Assembly: GCF_018613575.1 (NCBI RefSeq)
Contig: NZ_JAGGPX010000004.1
Location: 124,001 to 188,000, forward strand
Length of the DNA: 64,000 nucleotides
Reading direction: 5' to 3'
DNA from: Planococcus sp. ISL-110
GTDB taxonomy: Bacteria; Bacillota; Bacilli; Bacillales_A; Planococcaceae
The notes beneath the pieces are model-generated. The model did not search any database. It was not told the origin of the DNA and worked only from the letters and a program-made list of their open reading frames with translations. Position numbers and translations under genes: made by a program. Positions 7,905 to 17,033 of the stretch are shown piece by piece; positions within the stretch are counted from its first letter, which is position 1, and the number at the start of each line of letters is the position of its first letter.

Positions 7905-8849
7905 TTATGTTGTTTTTTTACGGTCCAAAAGAACCGCTAATAATATAACTGCACCCTTCACCACTTGCTGGAAGAAGGAAGGAACCCCGATCAGGTTCAA
8001 ACCGTTGTTCAGTACTCCAATGATCAAGGCACCAATCAAGGTACCGACAATCCATCCACGGCCACCGGTAAGGCTTGTGCCGCCAAGTACTACAGCAGCG
8101 ATGGCATCCAGTTCAAACATTTCACCAGCAGTCGGCTGAGCTGAATTCAGCCGCGACGTTAAGATCAATGCTGACAATGCGGCCAATAAACCGAGCAGTG
8201 AGTAAACATAGATCTTAATGCGGTCTGAATTGATTCCCGATAGGATCGACGCTTCTTCGTTGCCGCCTACTGCATAGACACGACGACCGAACGTCGTCTT
8301 TTTCAAAATGAAATACAGAATTCCGAAACTGACCATCATGGTCACTACCGGGATCGGAATTCCAAAGAAATACCCTTTGCCAAGCATCTGGAAAGTCAAG
8401 CTGTCGCCTAGTCCTGAAATTGGACGCCCATCCGTATACACCAGTGTCAGACCTCGATAAATGGTCATTGTCGCCAATGTTGCGATAAATGGTGCCACTT
8501 TCCCTTTTGCAATAATGATTCCGTTAATTGCTCCGAGTACAGCTCCAAGCAAAAGCCCAAGCAGCATGGCGAAAATCGGGTCCATCCCGCTTGCCATCAT
8601 TCCTGCCGAAACAGCTCCCGTCAATGCGAGAGTCGCTCCAACCGATAAGTCAATGCCTCCTGTTAATATAACAAAAGTCATTCCGAAGGCAATCAGCGCA
8701 TTAATAGAAACTTGCCGAAGTACGTTCATTAAGTTGGATACGGATAAAAAGCCGGGGTTTAAAATAGTAATAATCACGATAATAAGGATCAAACCGATAA
8801 ATGGAGCTATCTTTTGAAGCACCGATTGATTATTGTTCTTCAACTGCAA
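7905..8849 (-). CDS. rbsC: Ribose ABC transporter permease RbsC
   Basis: The 314-residue permease has about eight to ten hydrophobic segments and the family signatures [22 protein letters not shown] and [11 protein letters not shown]. It forms the ribose channel with RbsA as ATPase. The start is taken as the TTG at 8849 (MQLKNNNQ), because AGGAGGTG lies six bases before it inside the end of rbsA; the earlier TTG at 8870 precedes that site and would be poorly placed. It overlaps rbsA by 20 bases, which suggests coupled translation. Confidence 0.9.
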   Translation of the reverse strand: MQLKNNNQSVLQKIAPFIGLILIIVIITILNPGFLSVSNLMNVLRQVSINALIAFGMTFVILTGGIDLSVGATLALTGAVSAGMMASGMDPIFAMLLGLLLGAVLGAINGIIIAKGKVAPFIATLATMTIYRGLTLVYTDGRPISGLGDSLTFQMLGKGYFFGIPIPVVTMMVSFGILYFILKKTTFGRRVYAVGGNEEASILSGINSDRIKIYVYSLLGLLAALSALILTSRLNSAQPTAGEMFELDAIAAVVLGGTSLTGGRGWIVGTLIGALIIGVLNNGLNLIGVPSFFQQVVKGAVILLAVLLDRKKTT

Positions 8850-10332
8850 GTTTTTCACCTCCTGTAGCAAAATGCATAATTCGTTCCTGCGTCATTTCAT
8901 TTTTCGATAAATCCGCGGTTATTTTTCCTTCGTGCATCACCAGGACACGGTCAGCCATGCCGATGACTTCGGGCAATTCCGAAGAAATCATCAGAATCGC
9001 TACTCCGCGTTCAGCCAGTTCGTTGATAATCGAGTAAATCTCTTTTTTCGCCCCGACATCGACGCCGCGTGTCGGCTCGTCCAAAATCAGCAGTTCCGGC
9101 TCGATGCCCAGCCATTTCGCGATGACCACTTTTTGCTGATTGCCGCCGCTCAGGGATTTGGCTGCCTGGTGAGGACCTGATGTCCGAATTCCAAGGCGTT
9201 TGACCATCGTGTCATAAAGCTTACGTTCCTTGTCTTTGGAAATCAATCCATTTTTAGAGATGGCAGCTAAGTTCGTCATGCTTACATTTTCTTCCACTGA
9301 AAAATCCACAATCAACCCTTCTGACTTGCGGTCTTCAGTTACGTAGCCGATGCCCATTTCCTTGGCTTTTTTCGGCGTATCAATTTTGACTTGTTTGCCA
9401 TCAAATTCAATACTGCCGCTATCCAATTTTTTATAGCCGAACAGCGATTGCACCACTTCTGTTCGTCCTGCCCCCATCAAGCCAGCAATCGACAGCACTT
9501 CACCCTTCCGAAGTTCAAAAGAAATATCTTCAAAGCAACCTTTTCGGTTTAAACCTTTAACAGCCAGTTTGATTTCGCCAATCGTCGATTTCCGTTGCGG
9601 AAAACGATCTCCAAGTTCCCGGCCAACCATCATTTGTACAATTTCATCAAAAGACGTTTCACTGATTTTCCGCTCTCCAACAAATTCGCCGTCACGCAAA
9701 ATCGTAATCCGATCGCACAGCGAGAAAATCTCTTCCATCCGGTGGGATATGTAAATGAAGGATACACCGCGTTTTTGAAGTTCACGGATGGTCTTGAACA
9801 AATTGTCGATTTCACGGTCTGTCAACGCCGCAGTTGGTTCATCCATAATAATCACTTCCGCATTTACCGAAATCGCTTTGGCAATTTCAACAATTTGCTG
9901 CTTTCCGACTGACAATGTGCTTGCAGGGTCCGAGGGATCCACATCCAGTCCAAGGTCCAGCAGAATTTGGTGCGTCTTTTTTTCCATCTGTTTGGTTTTC
10001 AATATTCCCGTACGGCCTATCGTCTCTTCACGCCCCAGAAACAAATTGTCCGCAATCGACAGGTGAGGCAGGATATTCAGTTCCTGATGGATGACTGCAA
10101 TCCCTGCCTCCTCTGCTTGTTTAGGGGAAGTAAAATCGACTTTTTGGCCTTTCACTTCGATAATCCCCGAATCCCGTGTATAGATTCCGGACATGACTTT
10201 CATCAAAGTCGACTTTCCCGCACCATTTTCACCCATCAATGCATGGATTTCACCTTTTTCCAAAGTGAAGTCGACATTTTTCAAGACTTTATTGCCACTG
10301 AACGACTTGGAGATATCGGTCATTTTGATCAT
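8830..10332 (-). CDS. rbsA: Ribose ABC transporter ATP-binding protein RbsA
   Basis: The roughly 500-residue protein has two fused ABC domains, as in all RbsA-type sugar importers. The first has Walker [10 protein letters not shown] near residue 36, signature LSVGKQQ and Walker [12 protein letters not shown]; the second has a degenerate Walker A (GLMGAGRTE), signature LSGGNQQKV and [14 protein letters not shown]. It powers ribose uptake. The start at the ATG MIKMTDI follows AGGTGA by about five bases. It lies between rbsD and rbsC. Confidence 0.93.
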   Translation of the reverse strand: MIKMTDISKSFSGNKVLKNVDFTLEKGEIHALMGENGAGKSTLMKVMSGIYTRDSGIIEVKGQKVDFTSPKQAEEAGIAVIHQELNILPHLSIADNLFLGREETIGRTGILKTKQMEKKTHQILLDLGLDVDPSDPASTLSVGKQQIVEIAKAISVNAEVIIMDEPTAALTDREIDNLFKTIRELQKRGVSFIYISHRMEEIFSLCDRITILRDGEFVGERKISETSFDEIVQMMVGRELGDRFPQRKSTIGEIKLAVKGLNRKGCFEDISFELRKGEVLSIAGLMGAGRTEVVQSLFGYKKLDSGSIEFDGKQVKIDTPKKAKEMGIGYVTEDRKSEGLIVDFSVEENVSMTNLAAISKNGLISKDKERKLYDTMVKRLGIRTSGPHQAAKSLSGGNQQKVVIAKWLGIEPELLILDEPTRGVDVGAKKEIYSIINELAERGVAILMISSELPEVIGMADRVLVMHEGKITADLSKNEMTQERIMHFATGGEKLAVEEQ

Positions 10333-10350
10333 TAGAATCACCTGCCTCTT

Positions 10351-10737
10351 TTAAAAAATAACGCCGGAACGAAGGACAATATTAGCATAAGGTGTCGCTT
10401 CTCCTGTACGGATGATCAGTTTTGCCTGTTTGCTGAGATCTTTCAGTTCATCGTGCGTAATATAATCCGCTTTCATTTTTTCCATAATTGCTTTTTCCAC
10501 TACCGGGTTGCCATCAGTTATTTCCTGGGCAATAAATGCTGCTTCCGCCTCAAAATCATCCAGTATGGCTTCCAGTATCGTTAAGAAGGCTGGCTTGCCT
10601 ATTTTATAGGACAAATCGATGCAGGGAACACCCTTTGGAATCGGCAAACCACAATCACCGATGACCAACAGATCGGTATGTCCGAATGAAGCCAAGGCTG
10701 ATGCTATGTCACGGTTGATGATGCCATGCTTTTTCAT
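10351..10737 (-). CDS. rbsD: D-ribose pyranase RbsD
   Basis: The 128-residue protein matches RbsD, which interconverts the beta-pyranose and beta-furanose forms of ribose so that RbsK can use it. The catalytic His is visible in SFGHTDLLVIGDCGLPIP near residue 20, and the C-terminal TGEATPYANI motif is present. Its ATG overlaps the rbsK stop by four bases (ATGA), so translation is coupled. Confidence 0.93.
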   Translation of the reverse strand: MKKHGIINRDIASALASFGHTDLLVIGDCGLPIPKGVPCIDLSYKIGKPAFLTILEAILDDFEAEAAFIAQEITDGNPVVEKAIMEKMKADYITHDELKDLSKQAKLIIRTGEATPYANIVLRSGVIF

Positions 10738-11615
10738 GAGTGCCCACCTGCCATTCGCTCACTAACGGCTGTCCGGTCGGGCATGCCGCCTTGTGCCCCG
10801 AATTTTTCTACGGATAAGGATGCTGCTGCATTTGCAAATCGTACTGCTCTGTCGAAAGCCTGTCCTTCCGCCAGCGCTGTTGCAAGTGCACCGTTGAAAG
10901 TATCGCCTGCTCCTGTAGTATCCACTGCTTTTGTTGGGAATGCTTCAACGATGACGTGCTTTTCTCCGTCGTAAAACTTTGCACCTTTTTCCCCAAGTGT
11001 CACTACAAGACGGTTTGGATAATCAAGCAGCGCCTGCTCCCAATTCTCGCCGAAAATTTCTGCCGCTTCTGTTTCATTCGGTGTCAGATACGTGCAATAT
11101 GGGAGAAAATCAGTTGTAAATCCATTCGCCGGTGCCGGATTCAAGATAGTAGGAACTCCATTTCGATGGCATATTTCCAATGTCCGTTGAATAACCGGAA
11201 TCGGCATCTCCAACTGCATAACGACCAAATCACTGGCCCCTAATTTTTCTGCAAAAGCATCAATTTCTTCAACTGTAACCCTGTGGTTGGCACCAGGAAC
11301 TACAATGATGCGATTGTCTCCTTCTGACAAAAGAATGTTTGCAATGCCGCTTGCTCCGTCAATTTGTTTAACATCCTGCACATGAATTGCTTCATCCTTC
11401 AACCCTGATAATAGCTCAGTCCCGAATGCATCCTGGCCAACTGCTCCGATCAGGTGGACATCGCTTCCGAGCCTGGCAGCTGCGACTGCCTGATTGGCTC
11501 CTTTTCCTCCTGGAACCGTCGTATAGAGATTGCCTAACACCGTTTCACCTTGTTTTGGGAAACGTTCTGTCTGGACAACCAAGTCCATATTGATGCTGCC
11601 AACTACTGTAATCAT
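10734..11615 (-). CDS. rbsK: Ribokinase RbsK
   Basis: The 293-residue PfkB-family kinase phosphorylates ribose to ribose 5-phosphate. The N-terminal GGKGANQAVAAARLG motif (about 35-49) and the C-terminal TTGAGDTFNGA anion hole with its catalytic Asp (about 236-246) are intact. It begins on the ATGA overlap with the rbsR stop and ends on a second ATGA overlap with rbsD. Confidence 0.94.
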   Translation of the reverse strand: MITVVGSINMDLVVQTERFPKQGETVLGNLYTTVPGGKGANQAVAAARLGSDVHLIGAVGQDAFGTELLSGLKDEAIHVQDVKQIDGASGIANILLSEGDNRIIVVPGANHRVTVEEIDAFAEKLGASDLVVMQLEMPIPVIQRTLEICHRNGVPTILNPAPANGFTTDFLPYCTYLTPNETEAAEIFGENWEQALLDYPNRLVVTLGEKGAKFYDGEKHVIVEAFPTKAVDTTGAGDTFNGALATALAEGQAFDRAVRFANAAASLSVEKFGAQGGMPDRTAVSERMAGGHS

Positions 11616-12595
11616 TCCGCCACACTCCTTGTTGTTCCACGAATGACCAATTTTACGGGAACTTCATAAAAACTTTGATCGATTTTCTTATTTTCAATTT
11701 GTTTAATCAGAACGCGGGTCGCTATTGCGCCCATCTTGTAAACATCCTGTGCAACAGTGGTCAATCCTGGTGACAGCATCTCTCCCATGGCCACTCCGTC
11801 AAAGCCGACAATCTGCAGTTCATCCGGTACATGCTTGCCCATTGTGCTTGCTGCTTTTAAAGCACCCGCCGCCGAAACGTCACTGCTGGCAAAAATGCCA
11901 TCGATTGATGGGTCATCCTTCAGCGCACGCTCCACAATTTTCTGCGAATCGGCAAAATGAAAAGGACAAGTGACTACTTGATAATGTGCATCCGTATTTT
12001 GAATGGCTTCCATAAATCCGTCATATCGATCGTTCGCCGGATTCAATTCTGCAGGACCTCTGAGAAAAAGGACATTTCGGCACCCTCTTTCAAGCAGGGC
12101 ATTCGTACCCATAACCGCGCCTTCTTTATTGTTGGAGGATACGGTTGGAATTTTTTCATTGATGGTCCGGTCAAGTGCCACGATCGGCACATTGGCATTG
12201 GCATAATGCGGCGCATCCAACTGATTGGAAGTCACGATAAAACCCGCAATGTATTTTTTCTTCAAGGTTTCGATATAGTTTTTCTCTTTTTCAGGATTTT
12301 CATCTGAGTTGCATAACACCACAGTGTAACCATATGTTAAAGCAACATCTTCAACTGCCCTTGCAAGTTCTGGAAAAAAAGGGTTAGTAATGTCCGGCAG
12401 GATCAAGCCGATTAAGTTCGATTTCTTGGTATTCAACGAACGCGCGACCGGATTCAATTCGTATTTCAGTTCTTCTACTGCAGCGGTCACTGCTTTGGCG
12501 GCTTCTGCGCCGACATATCCGCTATCATTTAAAAATCGGGAAACCGTAGCCACCGAGACCCCTGCTTTTTTTGCTACATCTTTAATCGTGGTCAT
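11612..12595 (-). CDS. rbsR: LacI-family ribose operon repressor RbsR
   Basis: The 327-residue regulator has the LacI helix-turn-helix at the N terminus (IKDVAKKAGVSVATVSRFLN, residues 4-23) and a hinge NPVARSLNTKKSNLIGL, followed by the sugar-binding core. It would repress rbs genes until ribose binds. The ATG at 12595 is preferred to the TTG just before it, as GGAG lies eight bases upstream. It is the first gene of the operon; the promoter and a 14-base palindromic operator lie directly upstream. Confidence 0.9.
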   Translation of the reverse strand: MTTIKDVAKKAGVSVATVSRFLNDSGYVGAEAAKAVTAAVEELKYELNPVARSLNTKKSNLIGLILPDITNPFFPELARAVEDVALTYGYTVVLCNSDENPEKEKNYIETLKKKYIAGFIVTSNQLDAPHYANANVPIVALDRTINEKIPTVSSNNKEGAVMGTNALLERGCRNVLFLRGPAELNPANDRYDGFMEAIQNTDAHYQVVTCPFHFADSQKIVERALKDDPSIDGIFASSDVSAAGALKAASTMGKHVPDELQIVGFDGVAMGEMLSPGLTTVAQDVYKMGAIATRVLIKQIENKKIDQSFYEVPVKLVIRGTTRSVAE

Positions 12596-12623
12596 CAAAA
12601 ACGACTCCGTTCTTTCTTCAGTG

Positions 12624-12669
12624 TGTAACCGGTTACATATAATATATAATGGAGCCTATTACTTGTCAA
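12624..12669 (-). promoter_or_regulatory. Sigma-A promoter and operator/cre of the rbs operon
   Basis: On the minus strand TTGACA (12669-12664), a 17-base spacer and TATATT (12646-12641) form a near-consensus promoter. Just downstream, over the expected start site, lies the perfect palindrome TGTAACCGGTTACA (12637-12624). It fits both a LacI-family (RbsR) operator and the CcpA cre consensus TGWNANCGNTNWCA, so it may serve both. Confidence 0.85.
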
Positions 12670-12722
12670 TGCAGAATTTTCCCAATTGATTAAGCAAATA
12701 TAACTGTTTCTTTTCTTGACAT

Positions 12723-12762
12723 CAAAAAGAAGTTCCCGCAGCATTGCGAGAACTTCTTTTTG
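12723..12762. terminator. Terminator after the dicarboxylate symporter gene
   Basis: A GAAGTTC/GAACTTC stem with CGC/GCG inner pairs is flanked by A5 and T5 runs, so it can act on both strands. It starts two bases after the stop codon at 12764. Confidence 0.75.
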
Positions 12763-12763
12763 A

Positions 12764-14008
12764 TTAAGCGTTCATATTTTCCATTCGCAAATCTCTATCT
12801 TTCTCAGTTTCCGCCACATAAACTGCACATGCCGCATCTCCAGAGATATTTACTGCCGTACGCGTCATATCCAGTAGACGGTCGATACCGATTACAAGGC
12901 CGATGCCTTCTGGGGGGAGGCCCACACTGCCCAATACCATGGCAAGCATGATCAATCCAACGCCCGGAACGCCTGCCGTACCGATGCTTGCCAGCACAGC
13001 CGTCAGAACGACCGTTGCAAGGTCTACCGCAGATAATTCAATGCCATAAGCCTGTGCAATGAACATTGTTGCAACCCCTTGCATAATGGCTGTTCCGTCC
13101 ATATTGATCGTAGCACCCAAAGGCTGCACAAACGAGCTGACAGATTTCGGTACACCTAATTTATCCTGTGCCACTTCCATCGAAATCGGCAAAGTCGCCG
13201 TACTGCTTGACGTACTAAAGCCGACACTCATCGCAGGTGCAAAGTTTTTGAAAAACCAGATTGGGCTTTTCTTCGCCAAAAATTTAATGGTTCCTCCATA
13301 CGTGAAGACCGCGTGGACCAAAAGAGCCGCTACAATAACCAGCATATAGGAGCCCATCGCTTTCATCGCTGAGAATCCTTGAGACCCTACCGCCGTGGCG
13401 ATTAAACCGAATGTCCCATAAGGAGCAAATTTCATGACAATGCCTACCAGGTACATCATGACGTCATTGCCCTGTTCAAACAAATGTACCAGTCCTTTGG
13501 TTTTTTCACCAAGAGCCGTCAATGCCAAACCGATAAAGACAGCAAACACGATAATCTGCAGCATATTGCCTTCCCCTAAAGCCGCAATTGGATTTGTTGG
13601 AATCATATTCAACAAAGTTTCGCCAACAGATGGTGCTTCTTCTGCCTCAAACGCTGCAGTTTCCAGATCAAAGTTTCCGGCAAGTCCCGGCTGAATAACA
13701 GCCGCCAACGACAAGCCGATCACAATCGCAATAGTGGTGGTCACCAGAAAATAACTGACCGTTTTAATGCCGATCCGTCCCAATTTGGCAGGATCGCCAA
13801 GTCCGGCTGTTCCAAGAATAATGGAAAACAAAACAAGCGGGACAACCAGCATATTAATCAAACTTAAAAATACTTGGCCAAGCGGCACAAATAAATATGT
13901 ATTTAACACGTTAAATGAATTGGGGGCGAATAGGTTGATCAGCAACCCAACGATGGCTCCCAAAACTAGTCCAGTCAGTACTTTTACAGTTAATCCAGGC
14001 TTTTTCAT
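12764..14008 (-). CDS. Dicarboxylate/glutamate:cation symporter (DAACS family)
   Basis: The 414-residue transporter has about eight hydrophobic segments and the signature features of the GltP/GltT/DctA family: the serine-rich hairpin SVGFSTSSSTATLPIS (near 265-280) and the substrate/Na+ motif NMDGTA (near 312). It would import glutamate, aspartate or C4-dicarboxylates with protons or sodium. GAGGG precedes the ATG. It appears monocistronic with its own terminator. The sequence does not separate glutamate from dicarboxylate specificity. Confidence 0.88.
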   Translation of the reverse strand: MKKPGLTVKVLTGLVLGAIVGLLINLFAPNSFNVLNTYLFVPLGQVFLSLINMLVVPLVLFSIILGTAGLGDPAKLGRIGIKTVSYFLVTTTIAIVIGLSLAAVIQPGLAGNFDLETAAFEAEEAPSVGETLLNMIPTNPIAALGEGNMLQIIVFAVFIGLALTALGEKTKGLVHLFEQGNDVMMYLVGIVMKFAPYGTFGLIATAVGSQGFSAMKAMGSYMLVIVAALLVHAVFTYGGTIKFLAKKSPIWFFKNFAPAMSVGFSTSSSTATLPISMEVAQDKLGVPKSVSSFVQPLGATINMDGTAIMQGVATMFIAQAYGIELSAVDLATVVLTAVLASIGTAGVPGVGLIMLAMVLGSVGLPPEGIGLVIGIDRLLDMTRTAVNISGDAACAVYVAETEKDRDLRMENMNA

Positions 14009-14133
14009 TCATTTCCCTCTTTCGTTTCTAGACATAAAAACTATTTTATAGGAAAGTATCTCGTTTTTACAAGTTTTAATTAATTCACAAAATCTACTGG
14101 GTATTCCAAATAAAAAATTATTTTAAAATAGAA

Positions 14134-14172
14134 AAAACCTGTGTAAATGAGTTTCCATTTACACAGGTTTCA
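14134..14172 (-). terminator. Terminator of the rhodanese-like gene
   Basis: Perfect 15-base arms (14135-14149 and 14156-14170), core CCTGTGTAAATG/CATTTACACAGG, flanked by an A-run that reads as T on the minus strand. It is placed right after the stop at 14175. Confidence 0.8.
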
Positions 14173-14174
14173 GG

Positions 14175-14549
14175 TTAACAACATGCTGTATTCAGTTTAT
14201 CAGGGCTTTTTTCTCCCATTAAACTATAGCTTGCCACGCTAAATCCTTTTCGACGAAGCAGTCGGACTGCCAAGTTTTTTTCTAACTTGTTTTCGGCGAT
14301 CAGATGGATGGGCTTTTTCGGTATTTCTCCATAGCCTCTTGTGAAATATGAGATGGGTAAATTAAAAGCTTCAGGAGCCGGTTTTTTATTGGACACATTA
14401 TAGGCACGGACATCCAGTAATGCATAGGAGTCGCCGTCCAAGTGATTGAGCCGCTCCTGCTTTACTCCAAGAGCTGGAACAAACCTTTTATAAGCACCAT
14501 AAACCGCTATAGAAATCGGGAAGCCAGCCAGCATTACACTTGTTATCAT
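14175..14549 (-). CDS. Rhodanese-like protein lacking the active-site cysteine
   Basis: The 124-residue protein has a hydrophobic N-terminal segment (residues 2-19) that may anchor it, then a rhodanese-like fold: YALLDVRAYN near 43-52 and an HLIAENKLEKNLAVRLLRRKGF-type region near 85-106 where active rhodaneses have the Cys loop. That cysteine is absent; the only cysteines are the last two residues. It is therefore probably a non-catalytic or binding member. It lies 94 bases downstream of the persulfide dioxygenase gene and may share its transcript, which fits a sulfur-related job. Confidence 0.65.
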   Translation of the reverse strand: MITSVMLAGFPISIAVYGAYKRFVPALGVKQERLNHLDGDSYALLDVRAYNVSNKKPAPEAFNLPISYFTRGYGEIPKKPIHLIAENKLEKNLAVRLLRRKGFSVASYSLMGEKSPDKLNTACC

Positions 14550-14643
14550 TTTATTTCTCCTTCATATATAGAGTGAACCTAAATTTTTGACTGCTGCTCT
14601 TATGCAAAACAAAGTTAAACACCATTCAAAGCAGTGAACTCAA

Positions 14644-16047
14644 TTAAACCGGCATTTCTTCTTTCCACTTTGAATAGCCGCCTGTAAGATTCACCAGGTT
14701 GTCGATACCCTTTGCTTTGAGAATGCTGGCCGCAATCGCAGAACGAGCGCCGGCCTCACATTGGACGATTACAGTTTTGTCGGTATCGACTTCTTCCAAC
14801 CGATTTTTTAAGGTACCGACCATAATGTGGTCGGATTTTTCGATATGCCCTTCATCATACTCAGTTTGGCTGCGGACATCCAGTACGTAGCCTTCTCCGT
14901 TCTCGATCATTTGTTTTGCCTGTTCCGGAGAGACATTTTTATATGAATCCAGCTGCGCTGCTTCGTTGATTGCCTTTGAAGCATCCGCGTAGCCCGCTAC
15001 ATCATCGATCCCGATTGAATGCAGGGCCTCAAGCACCTCGTTCAGGGATTCAGGCTCCAGCAGCAGATAAAGCGGTTTTTTGTAATCCACAATCCATCCT
15101 GCCCAATTGGCAAACGATTTATTGAATGGAATATTGACGGTTCCTGAAATATAGCCATTGCTGAATGAAGGTGCAGGGCGCAAATCCAGAACTTGATGGC
15201 CCTCTGCAAGCAACGCCTCGAGTTCTTTGACTGACCCGACAACTTTTGGTTCAGGGAGATCTTTCAATAATTTCACCCCTGTTTTATTAACAGCTTTCAT
15301 GACCGCAAAATAATAAGGCGGTTCCGGTTGGCCATCCAATAATTCTTTCTGGAATGCCTTGGCATCGTCGTATTGCAAAGCCCAGTTGAACATTTTTTCA
15401 TAACCGACAGTAGTTGAAGGCACGGCGCCGAGCGCTTTACCACAGGCACTCCCTGCTCCATGTGCCGGCCAGACTTGAAGATAATCGGGTAGCTTTTTAA
15501 AGCGTTCGAGTGACTTGAACAACTCTTTTGCCCCGGCTTCAGCAGTTCCTAGCATACCTGCCGCTTTTTCGAGCAGGTCTGGCCTTCCCACATCTCCGAC
15601 AAAGACGAAATCTCCCGTGAAAATACCCATCGCCTTATCAGCGGAACCACCACGGTCCGTCAATAGGAATGAAATGCTTTCAGGCGTATGGCCCGGTGTA
15701 TGCATCACGTCAAATACCAGATTTCCGACCTTAAACTGGTCGCCGTCCTTCAATAATTGATGATCTAAGTGATCGATATTCTGATATTTCCAATCTGCAT
15801 CACCTTCATCAGATACATACAATGTCGCTCCGAAACGATTTGCCAATTCGCGCGAACCGGAAACAAAGTCAGCGTGTATATGCGTTTCCAGAGCCCCGAC
15901 AATGTTCAGGTTCTCTTTTGCAGCGAGCTCTTCATAGACAGCAATATTACGCATCGGATCTACTACTACCGCTTCTCCGGTCGCCTGACAGCCTACTACA
16001 TATGAAGCATGAGCTAAGTTTTCATCATAGAAATATCGTAATAACAT
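14644..16047 (-). CDS. Persulfide dioxygenase-rhodanese fusion (CstB-like)
   Basis: The 467-residue protein joins a metallo-beta-lactamase persulfide dioxygenase domain (about 1-240), an inactive rhodanese domain lacking its Cys (about 260-350), and a C-terminal rhodanese with the active loop CEAGARS near 430. This is the CstB layout. The metal motif reads THIHADF and a later His is in TPGHTPES. CstB oxidises persulfides to sulfite/thiosulfate in sulfide detoxification. The start at MLLRYF follows GGGGATT by nine bases; the open frame continues upstream but lacks a better site. A CsoR/CstR-type operator lies 38 bases upstream. Confidence 0.87.
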   Translation of the reverse strand: MLLRYFYDENLAHASYVVGCQATGEAVVVDPMRNIAVYEELAAKENLNIVGALETHIHADFVSGSRELANRFGATLYVSDEGDADWKYQNIDHLDHQLLKDGDQFKVGNLVFDVMHTPGHTPESISFLLTDRGGSADKAMGIFTGDFVFVGDVGRPDLLEKAAGMLGTAEAGAKELFKSLERFKKLPDYLQVWPAHGAGSACGKALGAVPSTTVGYEKMFNWALQYDDAKAFQKELLDGQPEPPYYFAVMKAVNKTGVKLLKDLPEPKVVGSVKELEALLAEGHQVLDLRPAPSFSNGYISGTVNIPFNKSFANWAGWIVDYKKPLYLLLEPESLNEVLEALHSIGIDDVAGYADASKAINEAAQLDSYKNVSPEQAKQMIENGEGYVLDVRSQTEYDEGHIEKSDHIMVGTLKNRLEEVDTDKTVIVQCEAGARSAIAASILKAKGIDNLVNLTGGYSKWKEEMPV

Positions 16048-16084
16048 CTCATCAATCCCCTTCAACAATTTGATTAACCTTAAT

Positions 16085-16100
16085 ATACCACCAGGGGTAT
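16085..16100 (-). promoter_or_regulatory. CsoR/CstR-type operator
   Basis: ATACCACCAGGGGTAT (plus strand) is an inverted repeat with ATACC/GGTAT ends around a GC-rich centre, the form bound by CsoR-family regulators such as the persulfide sensor CstR. It sits 38 bases upstream of the CstB-like start. No CsoR-family gene is in the window. Confidence 0.65.
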
Positions 16101-16148
16101 ACAATGTAAAATATTCTGCTTTTGGACAAGTTGCCTGGGCTCTTCTAT

Positions 16149-16196
16149 AAAAAAAAGCTGGACCCAAAAGCCATTCCCATGACATTTTGATCCAGT
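16149..16196 (-). terminator. Terminator of the enoyl-CoA hydratase/nitronate monooxygenase genes
   Basis: On the minus strand CTGGA-t-CAAAA pairs with TTTTG-gg-TCCAG, followed by eight T. It lies about 20 bases past the stop at 16215. Confidence 0.75.
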
Positions 16197-16214
16197 CTAT
16201 GAATAGTTGATCCG

Positions 16215-17033
16215 TTAATTTTGCTCTTCAAAAAAATCCGGCAACTCACTCGCCTTCATCGGAAATTCGGCTTTGCGCTTGTCGACAAAGGACCCAATGC
16301 CTTCATCAGCATCCGCATTCTGGCCAGCCCAGTGGAGGAATTTAGATTCGACTAAATGTGATGCATGCGGATGCTCCTGCCCCAGCATTTTCCACAGCAG
16401 CTGGCGGGTGAAGCTATTGGAAGTTGCAGCTGTATTTCCCGCGATCTCCCGCGCAATTTCATAGGCTTTCGCCAACGGATCTTCCGATTCGTATTGCATC
16501 AATCCGGTTGCCACCGCTTCGGCAGTCGGTATGTAACGGCCTGTCAAAGTCCATTCGAGCGCTTTGCCGATTCCTACAACTCTTGGCAGAAACCAACCGG
16601 AAGCGGCCTCTGGACCAATGCCGCGGCGGCCGAAGACAAAGCCGATTTTGGTGTCTTTTTTGACGATCCGGATGTCCATCGGCAGTGTCATCGTCATGCC
16701 GATTCCGACAGCCGGCCCATTGATGGCGGCAATAATCGGTTTGTTGACATCGTATACCTGAAGGCTGACCTGGCCACCAAGGTCCCGGTACTCGTCGGAA
16801 GATTGATCAGTAGAGAAAGTCGAGCCTCCTTCCGACAAGTCCATGCCCGCGCAGAATGCCCGGCCACTACCCGTCACCACAATGACGCGTACGCTGTCAT
16901 CGTGGTTGACTTCCTTATAGAAATGCAGCAGCTCTTCATTCATTTTTTCCGTATAAGCGTTCATGTTTTCAGGACGGTTCAAAGTCAGCGTCAGGATTCC
17001 GTCTTGCAGCTCGGTTTTAATCGTTTCGTACAA
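16215..17033 (-). CDS. Enoyl-CoA hydratase/isomerase (crotonase) family protein
   Basis: The 272-residue crotonase-fold protein has the oxyanion-hole motifs AFCAGMDLSEGG (near 64-75) and AAINGPAVGIGMT (near 103-115). The segment aligned with the two catalytic Glu of true hydratases reads GFVFGRRGIGPEAASG, keeping at most one Glu, so isomerase or another crotonase activity is possible. The start is a TTG (MYETIKTEL) with GGGGTGG six bases upstream, overlapping the nitronate monooxygenase stop by 17 bases. The longer open frame upstream is just shadow of that gene. Confidence 0.8.
   Translation of the reverse strand: MYETIKTELQDGILTLTLNRPENMNAYTEKMNEELLHFYKEVNHDDSVRVIVVTGSGRAFCAGMDLSEGGSTFSTDQSSDEYRDLGGQVSLQVYDVNKPIIAAINGPAVGIGMTMTLPMDIRIVKKDTKIGFVFGRRGIGPEAASGWFLPRVVGIGKALEWTLTGRYIPTAEAVATGLMQYESEDPLAKAYEIAREIAGNTAATSNSFTRQLLWKMLGQEHPHASHLVESKFLHWAGQNADADEGIGSFVDKRKAEFPMKASELPDFFEEQN

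Noticed and set aside
8850-8870. Longer rbsC start at the TTG at 8870
   Set aside because: The strong AGGAGGTG lies downstream of it and fits the TTG at 8849.
14644-16185. Persulfide dioxygenase extended to 16185
   Set aside because: The extra N-terminal residues match no family member and would place the operator at 16085 inside the coding region.
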